A stretch of 64,000 bases of DNA, from the NCBI RefSeq assembly GCF_900143255.1, contig NZ_FRDI01000004.1:223233-287232 (forward strand), read 5' to 3'. Made by a program: the position numbers and the translations under genes. Position 1 is the stretch's first letter. The number at the start of each line of letters is the position of its first letter. The notes under the pieces are model-generated. The model made no database searches. It was not told where the DNA came from and saw only the letters and a list, made by a program, of their open reading frames with translations. Below, one piece after another: positions 16,181 to 24,813 of this stretch. Source of the stretch: Desulfovibrio litoralis DSM 11393 (GTDB lineage: Bacteria > Desulfobacterota > Desulfovibrionia > Desulfovibrionales > Desulfovibrionaceae).

Positions 16181-17926
16181 TTAAGCATAAAGAGAATCAG
16201 AATCATCATTTTCTTTAACTGCTAACTGATATACCGTGCTGAGTTCTTGGTTTAAATCTTTGTCTCCACGCCAAAAAGGAAAGGTTCCCAGCTGATTAAG
16301 GATAGCATCAGGCGTTTTTGGGGCACTAGCCGTTTCAAAAGTTGGAAGTGCTTGAATTGAAAGTATTTTTCCCCAAAATAAATCGGGAATTGTTGGCAAA
16401 GGCTCAGAACAAGTATTCAGAATTTTTGAGAGAGATGACTCTTGTGGTTTTGTTTCGGTTTGATTGTTGTTATCCTGCTCTTCCGCCTCTGTTATTTCAT
16501 CGTTTTGTTTGAAATTGTTATTGCCACCTATGTCTTTGTGGCGAGAGGCATTATTTAAAATTAAGGAAATCAATTCTCTGCGTTCTTTTCCTCTTAATTT
16601 TAATAAAAGCAGAGGGTGGTTTTCGATTTCTTCGCTTAATAAATAATAAACCGCTAAAACGTGTTTGCATATTTTATCTTTGTTGGCACAAGAACAATGT
16701 GGTTGAAATTCGTGGTCTATTTGAGGAATAAGAGAAAAGCCCGCTTTTATTAGAGCTGTGTTTACTTCTTCGGGTAGTTCGCCGTTAAGCAATCTTGCCG
16801 CCAATTCTGCCTGACTGCCTAAAACACGTCCTATAATATGCCAAGCTTTTTCTTTTAACGGAGAAAACTTTATATTAAGCGAATAAAGCCTAGAACCTTG
16901 AACAAGAGCTTTAATTTGCCCTTTGTCTATAGCAATTTGTGTAATATGTCCGTCTTTTGCGTACTGTTTGGCTTGTTCCATAAGCTGTGGTGAATGAATA
17001 TATTGTTCGATGTTATCAAGCCATAAATTTGTCCACCAATTCTTTATATTGCTGTTGTTTCTAATTTTAATTCCATCTTTTGGAGGAGGTAGTATTTTAG
17101 TTCTATTATATTTTTTTTCCTGTTGCTGTTGTGTATATCTTGAATTTTGTAGAGTATGTCTTTTAAATTGGTTGTTTTCTTCCAATAAAAATTTTGAAGC
17201 ATCATCGTCAAAGTTTTTAATAAAAGTAGGCTTATTATTTTGTTCCGGTTTTTGTTCAGTTTTATTTTCTTGTAACAGAATATTTTTACAAGCGTTTTGA
17301 GCCGTATTCAGCTTGTTGTCTAACGCAGAATAAAACAAAGTATTTGATTTTTTTGCCAACTCATATTTTGTGGATATTAATTGGGGTCTAAGTTTATCTT
17401 CATAAACATAAAAGCAATGTTTATCTTTTTGATTTAACTCATTAATTTTGCGTGCAAGCTTATCTCTTTCAAACTTTTCCGTTTGATTTGGTTTTGGACG
17501 TTGAGTTTGTGATAAAAAACTGTTGATTTGTGGTTCAAATTCAGCATGTGTTTGTATAGATTGATTCTTTTTGATTTCAGAATCGGTGGCAATATTTCTT
17601 TTGCTGTTGCTTAGGGGTTGTTTTTTATGCAATGTTTTGCGGATAGTTCTTTTATTTGGTGGTATGTTATGAACATTATTGGTTAAAGGGTCTTGCGACT
17701 CTGTTGTTTGTATATGATTTTTAGAAGGTATAGTATGTTGTTTGGTTTCGTTTAACACCTTTGGAGAATTAACTCGGTTGCGTTTAAACAAAGCTCTTTT
17801 TCTGTTGCCTGTGAGTGGTTTGGGTTCTGTCATTTTTGTATGTGGTTTTGTTTTTTTATTGTGAGTTGTATTTTTTTCGTTGTGATTATTTTCAAATTCT
17901 TTTGGTTGGATATTGGTATTAGGCAT
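16181..17926 (-). CDS. SWIM zinc-finger protein coupled to the SNF2 helicase
   Basis: The N-terminal 290 or so residues are low-complexity, rich in Asn, Lys, Gln, Thr and Pro, and look disordered and basic, which suggests nucleic-acid contact. From about 295 an ordered region begins (WWTNLWLDNIEQYI), leading to a SWIM zinc finger with C411-x-C413-x6-C420-x-H422 (PHCSCANKDKICKHV). SWIM domains bind DNA or proteins and occur next to or fused with SNF2 ATPases in bacteria. Its ATG overlaps the SNF2 stop codon as TAATG at 17924-17928, so the two are translationally coupled and likely form a complex. The biological role of the bacterial pair is not established. Confidence 0.8.
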   Translation of the reverse strand: MPNTNIQPKEFENNHNEKNTTHNKKTKPHTKMTEPKPLTGNRKRALFKRNRVNSPKVLNETKQHTIPSKNHIQTTESQDPLTNNVHNIPPNKRTIRKTLHKKQPLSNSKRNIATDSEIKKNQSIQTHAEFEPQINSFLSQTQRPKPNQTEKFERDKLARKINELNQKDKHCFYVYEDKLRPQLISTKYELAKKSNTLFYSALDNKLNTAQNACKNILLQENKTEQKPEQNNKPTFIKNFDDDASKFLLEENNQFKRHTLQNSRYTQQQQEKKYNRTKILPPPKDGIKIRNNSNIKNWWTNLWLDNIEQYIHSPQLMEQAKQYAKDGHITQIAIDKGQIKALVQGSRLYSLNIKFSPLKEKAWHIIGRVLGSQAELAARLLNGELPEEVNTALIKAGFSLIPQIDHEFQPHCSCANKDKICKHVLAVYYLLSEEIENHPLLLLKLRGKERRELISLILNNASRHKDIGGNNNFKQNDEITEAEEQDNNNQTETKPQESSLSKILNTCSEPLPTIPDLFWGKILSIQALPTFETASAPKTPDAILNQLGTFPFWRGDKDLNQELSTVYQLAVKENDDSDSLYA

Positions 17927-20900
17927 TATTCTTCGTCCTCAACGTTTGAAATATCAAGTGCGAGCATTTTGGTGATATCTTGTTTTGAAAATTCGGTAAT
18001 CCAATTTTCTCCGCTGGCTATTATGCTGTCTGCCATGGCTTTTTTGCTTTCGATAAGTTCGTGAACTCTTTCTTCCAAGGTTCCCGCACAAATCATTTTT
18101 CTTACTTGAACGTTTTTATCTTGTCCTATTCTAAAGGCTCTATCTGTTGCTTGATTTTCCACAGCCGGGTTCCACCAACGGTCATAGTGAATAACGTGGC
18201 TTGCTCTGGTTAAGTTTAAGCCTGTTCCGCCTGCTTTAAGCGATAAAACAAAAATAGGCGGACCATCTTCGCTTTGAAAGCTTACAACCATTTGGCTTCT
18301 GGTTTTCATTGGAGTTGCTCCGTGTAAAAACAAAACTTCACGCCCAAAAGTGTCTTGCAGGTGTTTTTTTAACAAATGTCCCATGCGGGCAAATTGGGTA
18401 AAAATCAAGGTTGCTTCGTTATTTTCTATAATTTCCGAACACAAAGATTCTAACATGGAAAGCTTGCCTGAACGTCCGAGAAGCTCTGAGTTATCTGCTA
18501 AAAATAGAGCGGGGTGATCACAAATTTGTTTAAGTTTGGTTAAAGATGAAAGGACTAATCCTTTACGAGCAATTCCTTCAACTTGATCAATTTTTGTCTC
18601 AAGGTCTTTTAAAACAGCGGAATAAAGACCGGCTTGTTCCTTGGTTAAGTTACACCAAGTTTCTATTTCTACTTTTTCCGGAAGGTCGGCGATAACGCTT
18701 TTATCTGTTTTTACACGTCTTAAAATAAAAGGTCCGGTTTGTTTTTGTAATTGTTTAACGATATTCTCGTCTTTTTTGTTTTGAATGGGTAAAAGGTACT
18801 TTTGTTTAAAGTTTTGTTTTGATCCTAATAGTCCGGGGTTAAGAAAGTCCATAATCGCCCAAATATCGCCAACATGATTTTCTACGGGTGTTCCTGTAAG
18901 AGCGATTTTTGCTTTACCTTTTAATTGGCGAGCGGCTTTTGAGATTGCTGTATCAGGATTTTTTATTTGTTGGGCTTCATCAAGAATTATTCCTGCCCAA
19001 TCTATACTGCTCAGTGTTTCGATATCTCTTGCGAGAAGTCCGTAACTTGTTAAAACTATTGCGTAATCTTTTAGTTTTTCTTTAAGGGCGATTTTTTCCC
19101 TTTGGGCTCCGTGATGTATTAAACAATTTAAACTTGGTGTAAATCTTGAAATTTCTCTTTTCCAGTTTCCAAGTAGACTGGTCGGACAAACCAGAAGATA
19201 GGGTTTATCAGGGTTTTTAAGATACTGGCGTAAAACTGTAGTCAGGGTTTGAATTGTTTTTCCAAGCCCCATATCATCAGCCAGACAAGCCCCAAGCCCC
19301 CATTGGCTTAAAAAATCAAGCCAAGCATAACCTCTTATTTGATAAGGTCTGAGTTCTGCTTTTAGTTCTTTTGGCGGTTCAAGTTCAAAATTCATTGTTG
19401 CGGCATCACCACCTAGGCGAAGCAATAATTCGGCAACAGGATTTGGACTTTTTCTATTTGAGCCTTGGTTTAAATTAAGAGACTCAGGAAGGTTTATTCC
19501 GCTTACAATTAAACCTGAAGATTTATCTCCGCTTAGACTGACCTCTGCTCCAAGTGCCAAATTAACAATTTCTTTAAGGGCTAACGCACTCGGGGTATCT
19601 TGTTGATGTTGCCAAAAATCTTTTGCTCTTTTTACGTCATCAGGCGTTAATTCAACCCAATGTCCTTTTATTTTTATAAGAGGTGATTTGAGTTTTGATA
19701 AGTTTTCGAGTTCTTGCAGGCTTAAGATATCTTCTCCGAGTGCCATTTCCCAGTTAACTTTAATTAAAGTATTAAGGTTAAGCTCGCCGCTTTTCCCTTC
19801 GGCGGCAAAAATATTGTTTAAATCAGGAACAGAGGCTTTAAGAGAGAGCTTTTTGTCTAACCCCCCTTTACTCCACCAAGCAGGGACTTGAACGGCAAAA
19901 CCCGCATTTTTAAGGTCAAAGCTGGAATGAGTCAGAAACTCGTAAGCATCATCGGTTGATAAGTTAATTGTGCTTGGATTGGCACTTTTTAGAGCAGTGG
20001 CAACATGTTTATTGATTGTTGCGGCTCTTCCGAGGTCAATAATTAGATGTTCTCTAACCAAAGAGGTATTTCTTAAACGTAAGCGTTTATCTTGAAACCA
20101 AACTTCTTCTGCGTTTAACATTAAACTTGGGTCTTCTTTGGCTTGCACCAAAAATCTTAAAACCCAAGTTTCTTGGTGTTCGTTTGGCTCTTCCAGTTTA
20201 AAAACCAAACGTATGGGAGAGTTTAAACGGCGGTCTATATTTGCCTTCCAATCTTTAAGTTCAGACGGGAAAGAACCCAGGTCTTTTTTGATGCAACTTT
20301 CGTTTTCTAAAAGGGCGTTTAACCAGAGTTGATGGGGAACATCATTTTGGGTATTATTTTTATAACTTGGTATATTTTCTTCCAATAAAGGGTCTTTATT
20401 GTTTTTTATTACTGTTCTGACCATAGCGTCTAAAAAGTCTTCGCATAACTGGCGTATGGTATTGTGAGGGTTAAATTTTGGGGCTTCGGGGTATGGTTTT
20501 GGCTGCAAACAACACAACACAGGCGGCATATATGCGGCTAATATACGCTGATAGTCTTCGTCTGCGGCGTTTGGAACGGGTTGCCACTTGGCAAAGTAAG
20601 AAGTATGGGTTTTGTTTAACCCGGGTAAAAATGAGGCTGTTTTAAAAAGATGTTTTGTAAAATCCAAAACGTAATCGAGATAGACAATTCCCGGTCCTGC
20701 AATTATGCCTGATCCGAGTGGGGTGTTGGCTTTACAGGCATCTAAAAACGAGATTGCTTCTTCTGTTGTTAAGCGTAAACAGGATACGTTCCAAGGTAAT
20801 AGTTTAATATCTTCGGCGTGTTGATTATCTGCATTTAATTTATTGACGAGCTTTGTTTTGTTGTATGCTGAATAACCGATTGTTTTAGATTGGTTTTCAT

Positions 20901-21285
20901 CAACAAGCGGGCTTGAGGCGAGAGCTATTCCCTCTTTGCTTGGTAACCAGATTTGAGTTGAACAGAAATTTTTTAGCCCTGATATATCAGTAGGTATTGA
21001 ACTTAAAAAATCAAAAATTTCTAAGTTTTGTAAAAATGGTAAGATTTTTTTTATCCAACCCTCTTCACCGGGATCTCTCATTAAGTTCAGTTTAAGGTAT
21101 TTATTTTGAATAGCGACTGATTTTCCACGTCTTAACCTTCTTGGATTTATATTTTGTATATCTTCATTGGGTGTTAGCTCATCATACTCAGGCGTATTAT
21201 GTTTTATAACGGTTTGTCCCGGAAGTGGAGTTTGTTCAGCCCAAAGATAGAAGGCGTTTGAATAAGCAAGATGTAGAATAATCAT
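17926..21285 (-). CDS. SNF2-family helicase-like ATPase
   Basis: A 1119-residue double-stranded DNA translocase of the HepA/SNF2 type. Residues 1-600 hold a long N-terminal region ending in the SNF2-associated domain (about 510-600). The motor follows: Walker A DMGLGKT (671-677), motif Ia VCPTSLLGNW, DEAQ (769-772), LTGTPVEN (796-803), and in the second lobe LFLHGATP, LKAGGTGLNL, DRWWNPAVE and DRAFRIGQ. All core helicase motifs are intact. The partner SWIM gene overlaps its stop codon. Such pairs occur in many bacteria, with suggested roles in transcription recycling, DNA repair or defence, but nothing here decides between them. Confidence 0.9.
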   Translation of the reverse strand: MIILHLAYSNAFYLWAEQTPLPGQTVIKHNTPEYDELTPNEDIQNINPRRLRRGKSVAIQNKYLKLNLMRDPGEEGWIKKILPFLQNLEIFDFLSSIPTDISGLKNFCSTQIWLPSKEGIALASSPLVDENQSKTIGYSAYNKTKLVNKLNADNQHAEDIKLLPWNVSCLRLTTEEAISFLDACKANTPLGSGIIAGPGIVYLDYVLDFTKHLFKTASFLPGLNKTHTSYFAKWQPVPNAADEDYQRILAAYMPPVLCCLQPKPYPEAPKFNPHNTIRQLCEDFLDAMVRTVIKNNKDPLLEENIPSYKNNTQNDVPHQLWLNALLENESCIKKDLGSFPSELKDWKANIDRRLNSPIRLVFKLEEPNEHQETWVLRFLVQAKEDPSLMLNAEEVWFQDKRLRLRNTSLVREHLIIDLGRAATINKHVATALKSANPSTINLSTDDAYEFLTHSSFDLKNAGFAVQVPAWWSKGGLDKKLSLKASVPDLNNIFAAEGKSGELNLNTLIKVNWEMALGEDILSLQELENLSKLKSPLIKIKGHWVELTPDDVKRAKDFWQHQQDTPSALALKEIVNLALGAEVSLSGDKSSGLIVSGINLPESLNLNQGSNRKSPNPVAELLLRLGGDAATMNFELEPPKELKAELRPYQIRGYAWLDFLSQWGLGACLADDMGLGKTIQTLTTVLRQYLKNPDKPYLLVCPTSLLGNWKREISRFTPSLNCLIHHGAQREKIALKEKLKDYAIVLTSYGLLARDIETLSSIDWAGIILDEAQQIKNPDTAISKAARQLKGKAKIALTGTPVENHVGDIWAIMDFLNPGLLGSKQNFKQKYLLPIQNKKDENIVKQLQKQTGPFILRRVKTDKSVIADLPEKVEIETWCNLTKEQAGLYSAVLKDLETKIDQVEGIARKGLVLSSLTKLKQICDHPALFLADNSELLGRSGKLSMLESLCSEIIENNEATLIFTQFARMGHLLKKHLQDTFGREVLFLHGATPMKTRSQMVVSFQSEDGPPIFVLSLKAGGTGLNLTRASHVIHYDRWWNPAVENQATDRAFRIGQDKNVQVRKMICAGTLEERVHELIESKKAMADSIIASGENWITEFSKQDITKMLALDISNVEDEE

Positions 21286-21425
21286 TTTTCTTTTTAATAC
21301 CTTATAGATTGATATTTTTTTATTTTAAAGATATATTAAATAATAAGCTTTTTCTGGCTTTATTTTTTAGTAATATACTTACTAAATTAATCTGTTTATT
21401 ATTTAAAATTTATTTTGAGGTTGTA

Positions 21426-22379
21426 ATGATCGGACATTATTCTTGGCTAGAGATTCTTTTATTTGTCGTTTTTGTTGCTGTTGCATTGTTGGTTGACCTT
21501 TTTGCCCATAAGAAAGACGTTCATATTTCTATGAAAAACGCCTTATCATGGTCTGTTTTTTGGGTTTTGGTTTCTCTTGGTTTTGCATTTTACGTGGGTG
21601 TAACTCATGGCGTTAACGATAGCTCTTTATTTTTAGCCGGTTATTTATTGGAAAAAAGCCTGTCTGTGGATAATCTTTTTGTTATTATGGCTATTTTTAC
21701 TGCTTTTTCCATTAAGGATAAATATCAACATAGAGTACTTTATTATGGTATTTTAGGGGCTTTATTTTTACGCTTGATTTTTGTTGCATTGGGTAGCTCT
21801 ATCTTGGAGTTATTTGGCGTTTATGCTCTTACTGTTTTTGGTATTTTTATTTTGTGGTCTGCTTGGAAAATGTGGCAACATATGGACAAAGACCATGAAG
21901 AAGTTGAAGATTATAGTAACCATTGGTCTGTTCGTATTGTAAAACGTTTTTTTCCTGTTCATAATAAACTAGTTGGACACGACTTTTTTGTACGCATTGA
22001 TGGCAAGCTTTTCGCTACGCCTTTATTTGTTTGTTTGGTCGTTGTCGAATTTGCGGATATTATGTTTGCGTTTGACAGCGTTCCTGCGATTATTGCTATA
22101 ACTCAGGAACCTTTCTTGGTATACACTTCAAATATTTTTGCGATTCTTGGCTTGCGTTCCATGTATTTTTTACTGGCGGCGGCTAAGCGTTATCTTTGTC
22201 ATCTTGAAAAAGCGGTTATTGCTATTTTAGTTTTTATTGGCTTCAAAATGTTATTGAGCGTTGTTGGTTTTGGACATATTTCGCCAACAATAAGCTTAAT
22301 TATAGTAATAGGGCTTTTATCTTTGGGGATTATCGGATCTTTTACCCACCCAAAAGTTAAAAAAGACAAAGAACAGTAA
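21426..22379 (+). CDS. TerC/Alx-family integral membrane protein
   Basis: Members export manganese or other metals or help insert metalloenzymes; they are named after tellurite resistance. I place the start at 21426 (MIGHYSWLEIL, 317 residues) because a TGAGGT site lies just before it, whereas an in-frame ATG at 21309 would add 39 hydrophobic residues without a ribosome binding site. About eight membrane helices are seen. The characteristic conserved segments are present: LEKSLSVDNLFVIMAIF and VEFADIMFAFDSVPAI, both with membrane-embedded acidic residues that bind metal in the family. I looked for a yybP-ykoY manganese riboswitch upstream and did not see one in the 140-base gap. Confidence 0.88.
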   Translation: MIGHYSWLEILLFVVFVAVALLVDLFAHKKDVHISMKNALSWSVFWVLVSLGFAFYVGVTHGVNDSSLFLAGYLLEKSLSVDNLFVIMAIFTAFSIKDKYQHRVLYYGILGALFLRLIFVALGSSILELFGVYALTVFGIFILWSAWKMWQHMDKDHEEVEDYSNHWSVRIVKRFFPVHNKLVGHDFFVRIDGKLFATPLFVCLVVVEFADIMFAFDSVPAIIAITQEPFLVYTSNIFAILGLRSMYFLLAAAKRYLCHLEKAVIAILVFIGFKMLLSVVGFGHISPTISLIIVIGLLSLGIIGSFTHPKVKKDKEQ

Positions 22380-22410
22380 ACTTTACGGAAAATTTAAAAT
22401 CATACTTTAT

Positions 22411-22450
22411 AAGTGCGGGTAACGAAGGTTATCGGCACTTATTTTCTTTT
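22411..22450 (+). terminator. Terminator after terC-like gene
   Basis: AAGTGCGGGTAAC pairs with GTTATCGGCACTT around GAAG, and the hairpin is followed by ATTTTCTTTTT. It lies 30 bases after the stop codon. The rest of the 22451-22704 gap is strongly AT-rich with nothing else that I can name. Confidence 0.75.
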
Positions 22451-22704
22451 TATGATTAATCAACGCCAAGTTCAAATTAGGCTGTAAATATAATATTTTT
22501 TCTTTCAAAAACTATTCTTAGTTTATTTTTTTTGAAATTTCAAGTTTTTCTGTTAAAATATTTATATTTATATTTATTTGGATATTTTTTATTTTGAACT
22601 TCTTTTGATTTATTTTCTGATTAATTAAAAAAAATATTAAAATCAACATGTTAATTTAATGTATTAAACTCTGGTTTTTTTTATTTTTTGTAGTATTATA
22701 AATG

Positions 22705-22889
22705 GAGACTATTGCACAATAGGCTCAAAATGGCTTCCGCCATAAAGACATTTTCAAAAGCACGCATAAGGGAGATTAAATTTTCCTGTAAAATGAGTGC
22801 TTTTTGCGACTTAAGACATTTTATGCGGTCTATCAACAAAGCATAAAATGATGAAAAAAGAACGCAAAATAGAGTTTTGCAATGGTCTT
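22705..22889. repeat. Dispersed inverted-repeat element, copy D
   Basis: A 185-bp copy in the same orientation as C. The left end is GAGACTATTGCACAATAGGC, near-palindromic, followed by the shared TGGCTTCCGCC and AAAAGCACGCATAA. The right end contains GCAAAATAGAGTTTTGC and AATGGTCTT. No clear target duplication remains. It lies about 75 bases upstream of the carboxynorspermidine dehydrogenase start, so that gene's promoter is inside or immediately beside it. Confidence 0.75.
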
Positions 22890-22963
22890 TATAATAGCGA
22901 TTGATGATTTTTTATTGATTAATATAACATCAATTTAATGTTAACGTATTAAGGAGTTGAAAA

Positions 22964-24154
22964 ATGGCAAGATTACTAATTATCGGAGCAGGTGGAGTAG
23001 GTCAGGTCGTAACACATAAAGCCGCTCAGGCCTCTGATGTTTTTACTGATATTATGTTAGCATCTCGTACAAAAGAAAAGTGTGATAAAATAGCCAAACA
23101 ATTAAAACGTCCTATCCAAACCGCGGTTGTTGACGCTGATAATGTTCCGGAGCTTGTTGCTTTAATTAAATCTTTTAAACCTGATTTGGTTTTAAACGTT
23201 GCTTTGCCGTATCAAGATTTGCATATTATGGACGCTTGTTTGGAAACAGGCGTTAATTACCTTGATACTGCAAACTATGAACCTTTAGACGAAGCAAAGT
23301 TTGAATATAAATGGCAGTGGGCATATCAAGAGCGTTTTAAAGAAAAGGGTTTAATGGCCCTTTTAGGTTCAGGTTTTGACCCGGGCGTAACAAATGTGTT
23401 TTGTGCGTATGCTCAAAAACATCATTTTGATGAGATTCATGAACTTGATATTATCGATTGTAATGCAGGTGATCATGGTCAACCTTTTGCCACAAACTTT
23501 AATCCTGAGATTAATATTCGTGAGATTACGGCAAAAGGGCGTTATTGGGAACGTGGCGAGTGGGTTGAAACCGATCCTTTGTCTTGGTCTATGAACTATA
23601 AGTTTCCTGATGGAATTGGTTATAAAAAATGCTACCTTATGTATCATGAAGAACTTGAGTCTTTAGTTTTAAACCTTAAGGGAATTAAAAGAGCAAGGTT
23701 TTGGATGACTTTTTCCGATAACTATCTTAATCACTTAAAAGTTTTAGAAAATGTTGGCATGACGCGTATTGATCCTGTTGATTTTAAAGGTCAAAAGATC
23801 GTACCTATTCAGTTTTTAAAAGAATTGTTACCCGATCCTGCGTCGCTTGGTCCTTTAACAAAGGGAAAAACCTGTATCGGTTGTGTGATTAAAGGAATAA
23901 AAGACGGAAAAGAACGTAAATATTATATCTATAATATTTGTGATCATGAAGCCTGTTATAAAGAAGTTCAAGCTCAAGCTATTTCTTATACAACCGGTGT
24001 TCCGGCTGTTGTTGGTGCTATTATGATGGTTACCGGAAAATGGAAAGGCACGGGCGTATTTAATATTGAACAACTTGACCCCGATCCGTTTTTAAAGACT
24101 TTAAGTGAATATGGTTTACCTTGGAATGAAGTCTTTTTGAGCGAATCAAAATAA
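22964..24154 (+). CDS. Carboxynorspermidine dehydrogenase (saccharopine dehydrogenase family)
   Basis: This enzyme condenses aspartate semialdehyde with a diamine to carboxyspermidine or carboxynorspermidine, the route to spermidine in Desulfovibrio, Campylobacter and Vibrio. The N-terminal Rossmann motif GAGGVG is at 8-13. DTANYEPLDEAK, LGSGFDPGVTNVFCAY, DCNAGDHG and the C-terminal TTGVPAVVGAIMMVTGKW are diagnostic for the family. The 396-residue length fits. A TAAGGAG ribosome binding site precedes the ATG. The decarboxylase partner (NspC) is not in the window. The immediate upstream DNA is repeat element D. Confidence 0.92.
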   Translation: MARLLIIGAGGVGQVVTHKAAQASDVFTDIMLASRTKEKCDKIAKQLKRPIQTAVVDADNVPELVALIKSFKPDLVLNVALPYQDLHIMDACLETGVNYLDTANYEPLDEAKFEYKWQWAYQERFKEKGLMALLGSGFDPGVTNVFCAYAQKHHFDEIHELDIIDCNAGDHGQPFATNFNPEINIREITAKGRYWERGEWVETDPLSWSMNYKFPDGIGYKKCYLMYHEELESLVLNLKGIKRARFWMTFSDNYLNHLKVLENVGMTRIDPVDFKGQKIVPIQFLKELLPDPASLGPLTKGKTCIGCVIKGIKDGKERKYYIYNICDHEACYKEVQAQAISYTTGVPAVVGAIMMVTGKWKGTGVFNIEQLDPDPFLKTLSEYGLPWNEVFLSESK

Positions 24155-24220
24155 CTTTGTAGTTTTAGATATTTTTTATTTGTTAAATCAGAAATGATTT
24201 ATTATAGTAAGTTGTGGATA

Positions 24221-24261
24221 CGGCTGTGATTAACAATTAAATTTATATTTGATTACAGCCG
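24221..24261. other. Hairpin without T-tract after the dehydrogenase
   Basis: CGGCTGTGAT (24221-24230) pairs with GATTACAGCCG (24251-24261) around an AT-rich loop. No run of T follows, so it is either a weak terminator, an RNA-stability element or a protein-binding site between the dehydrogenase and the FKBP gene. Confidence 0.4.
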
Positions 24262-24342
24262 GCAATTGATAAACGTCGTTTTAACCTTTTTGTATTTTAC
24301 ATTAGGTTATAATCTGTTAATTTTAATTTTTGGAGTAACTTA

Positions 24343-24771
24343 ATGAGTACAGCAAAAAAAGGTAATACTGTTAAAGTTTTTTATACCGGAACTTTGGAAG
24401 ACGGAACAGAGTTTGATTCTAACATTGGTGGAACACCTTTAGAGTTTGTTTTAGGCGAAGGACAATTGATTCCCGGTTTTGAAAAAGCCGTAACCGGCAA
24501 AAAAGTCGGCGATAAAGTAACAACAACAATCGCCCCTGCCGATGCTTACGGTGAATATAACGAAGAAGAAACGATTACCATTCCCCGTAACGAAGTTCCT
24601 GAAAATATCGATCCTGAAGTGGGAATGGTATTGCAATTAAACATGGAAGGCGGAGTTCCCCTTGATGTTATGATTACGGAAGTTACAGATGAACATGTTG
24701 TGCTTGATGCCAACCACCCTTTAGCGGGAAAAACTTTAATTTTTAATATTGAAATAGCAGAAATATTGTAA
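24343..24771 (+). CDS. FKBP-type peptidyl-prolyl isomerase (SlyD-like)
   Basis: A 142-residue cytoplasmic prolyl isomerase/chaperone. The FKBP core is split by an insert-in-flap domain (about 70-120), as in SlyD and FkpB. Conserved stretches: VKVFYTGTLEDGTEFDSN, LIPGFEKAVTGKKVGDK and ADAYGEYNEE, followed by the IF domain with MVLQLNMEGGVPLDVMITEV. The C-terminal His-rich metal-binding tail of classic SlyD is absent, so a nickel role is unlikely. It precedes the DUF39 gene by 42 bases on the same strand and may be co-transcribed with it. Confidence 0.9.
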   Translation: MSTAKKGNTVKVFYTGTLEDGTEFDSNIGGTPLEFVLGEGQLIPGFEKAVTGKKVGDKVTTTIAPADAYGEYNEEETITIPRNEVPENIDPEVGMVLQLNMEGGVPLDVMITEVTDEHVVLDANHPLAGKTLIFNIEIAEIL

Positions 24772-24813
24772 TTTTTTACTAGATAGAGCCAGAGGAATAT
24801 AAGGGTAATAAGT

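Noticed and set aside
21286-21425. yybP-ykoY manganese riboswitch before the TerC-like gene
   Set aside because: The 140-base leader is AT-rich and lacks the conserved paired loops of that class.
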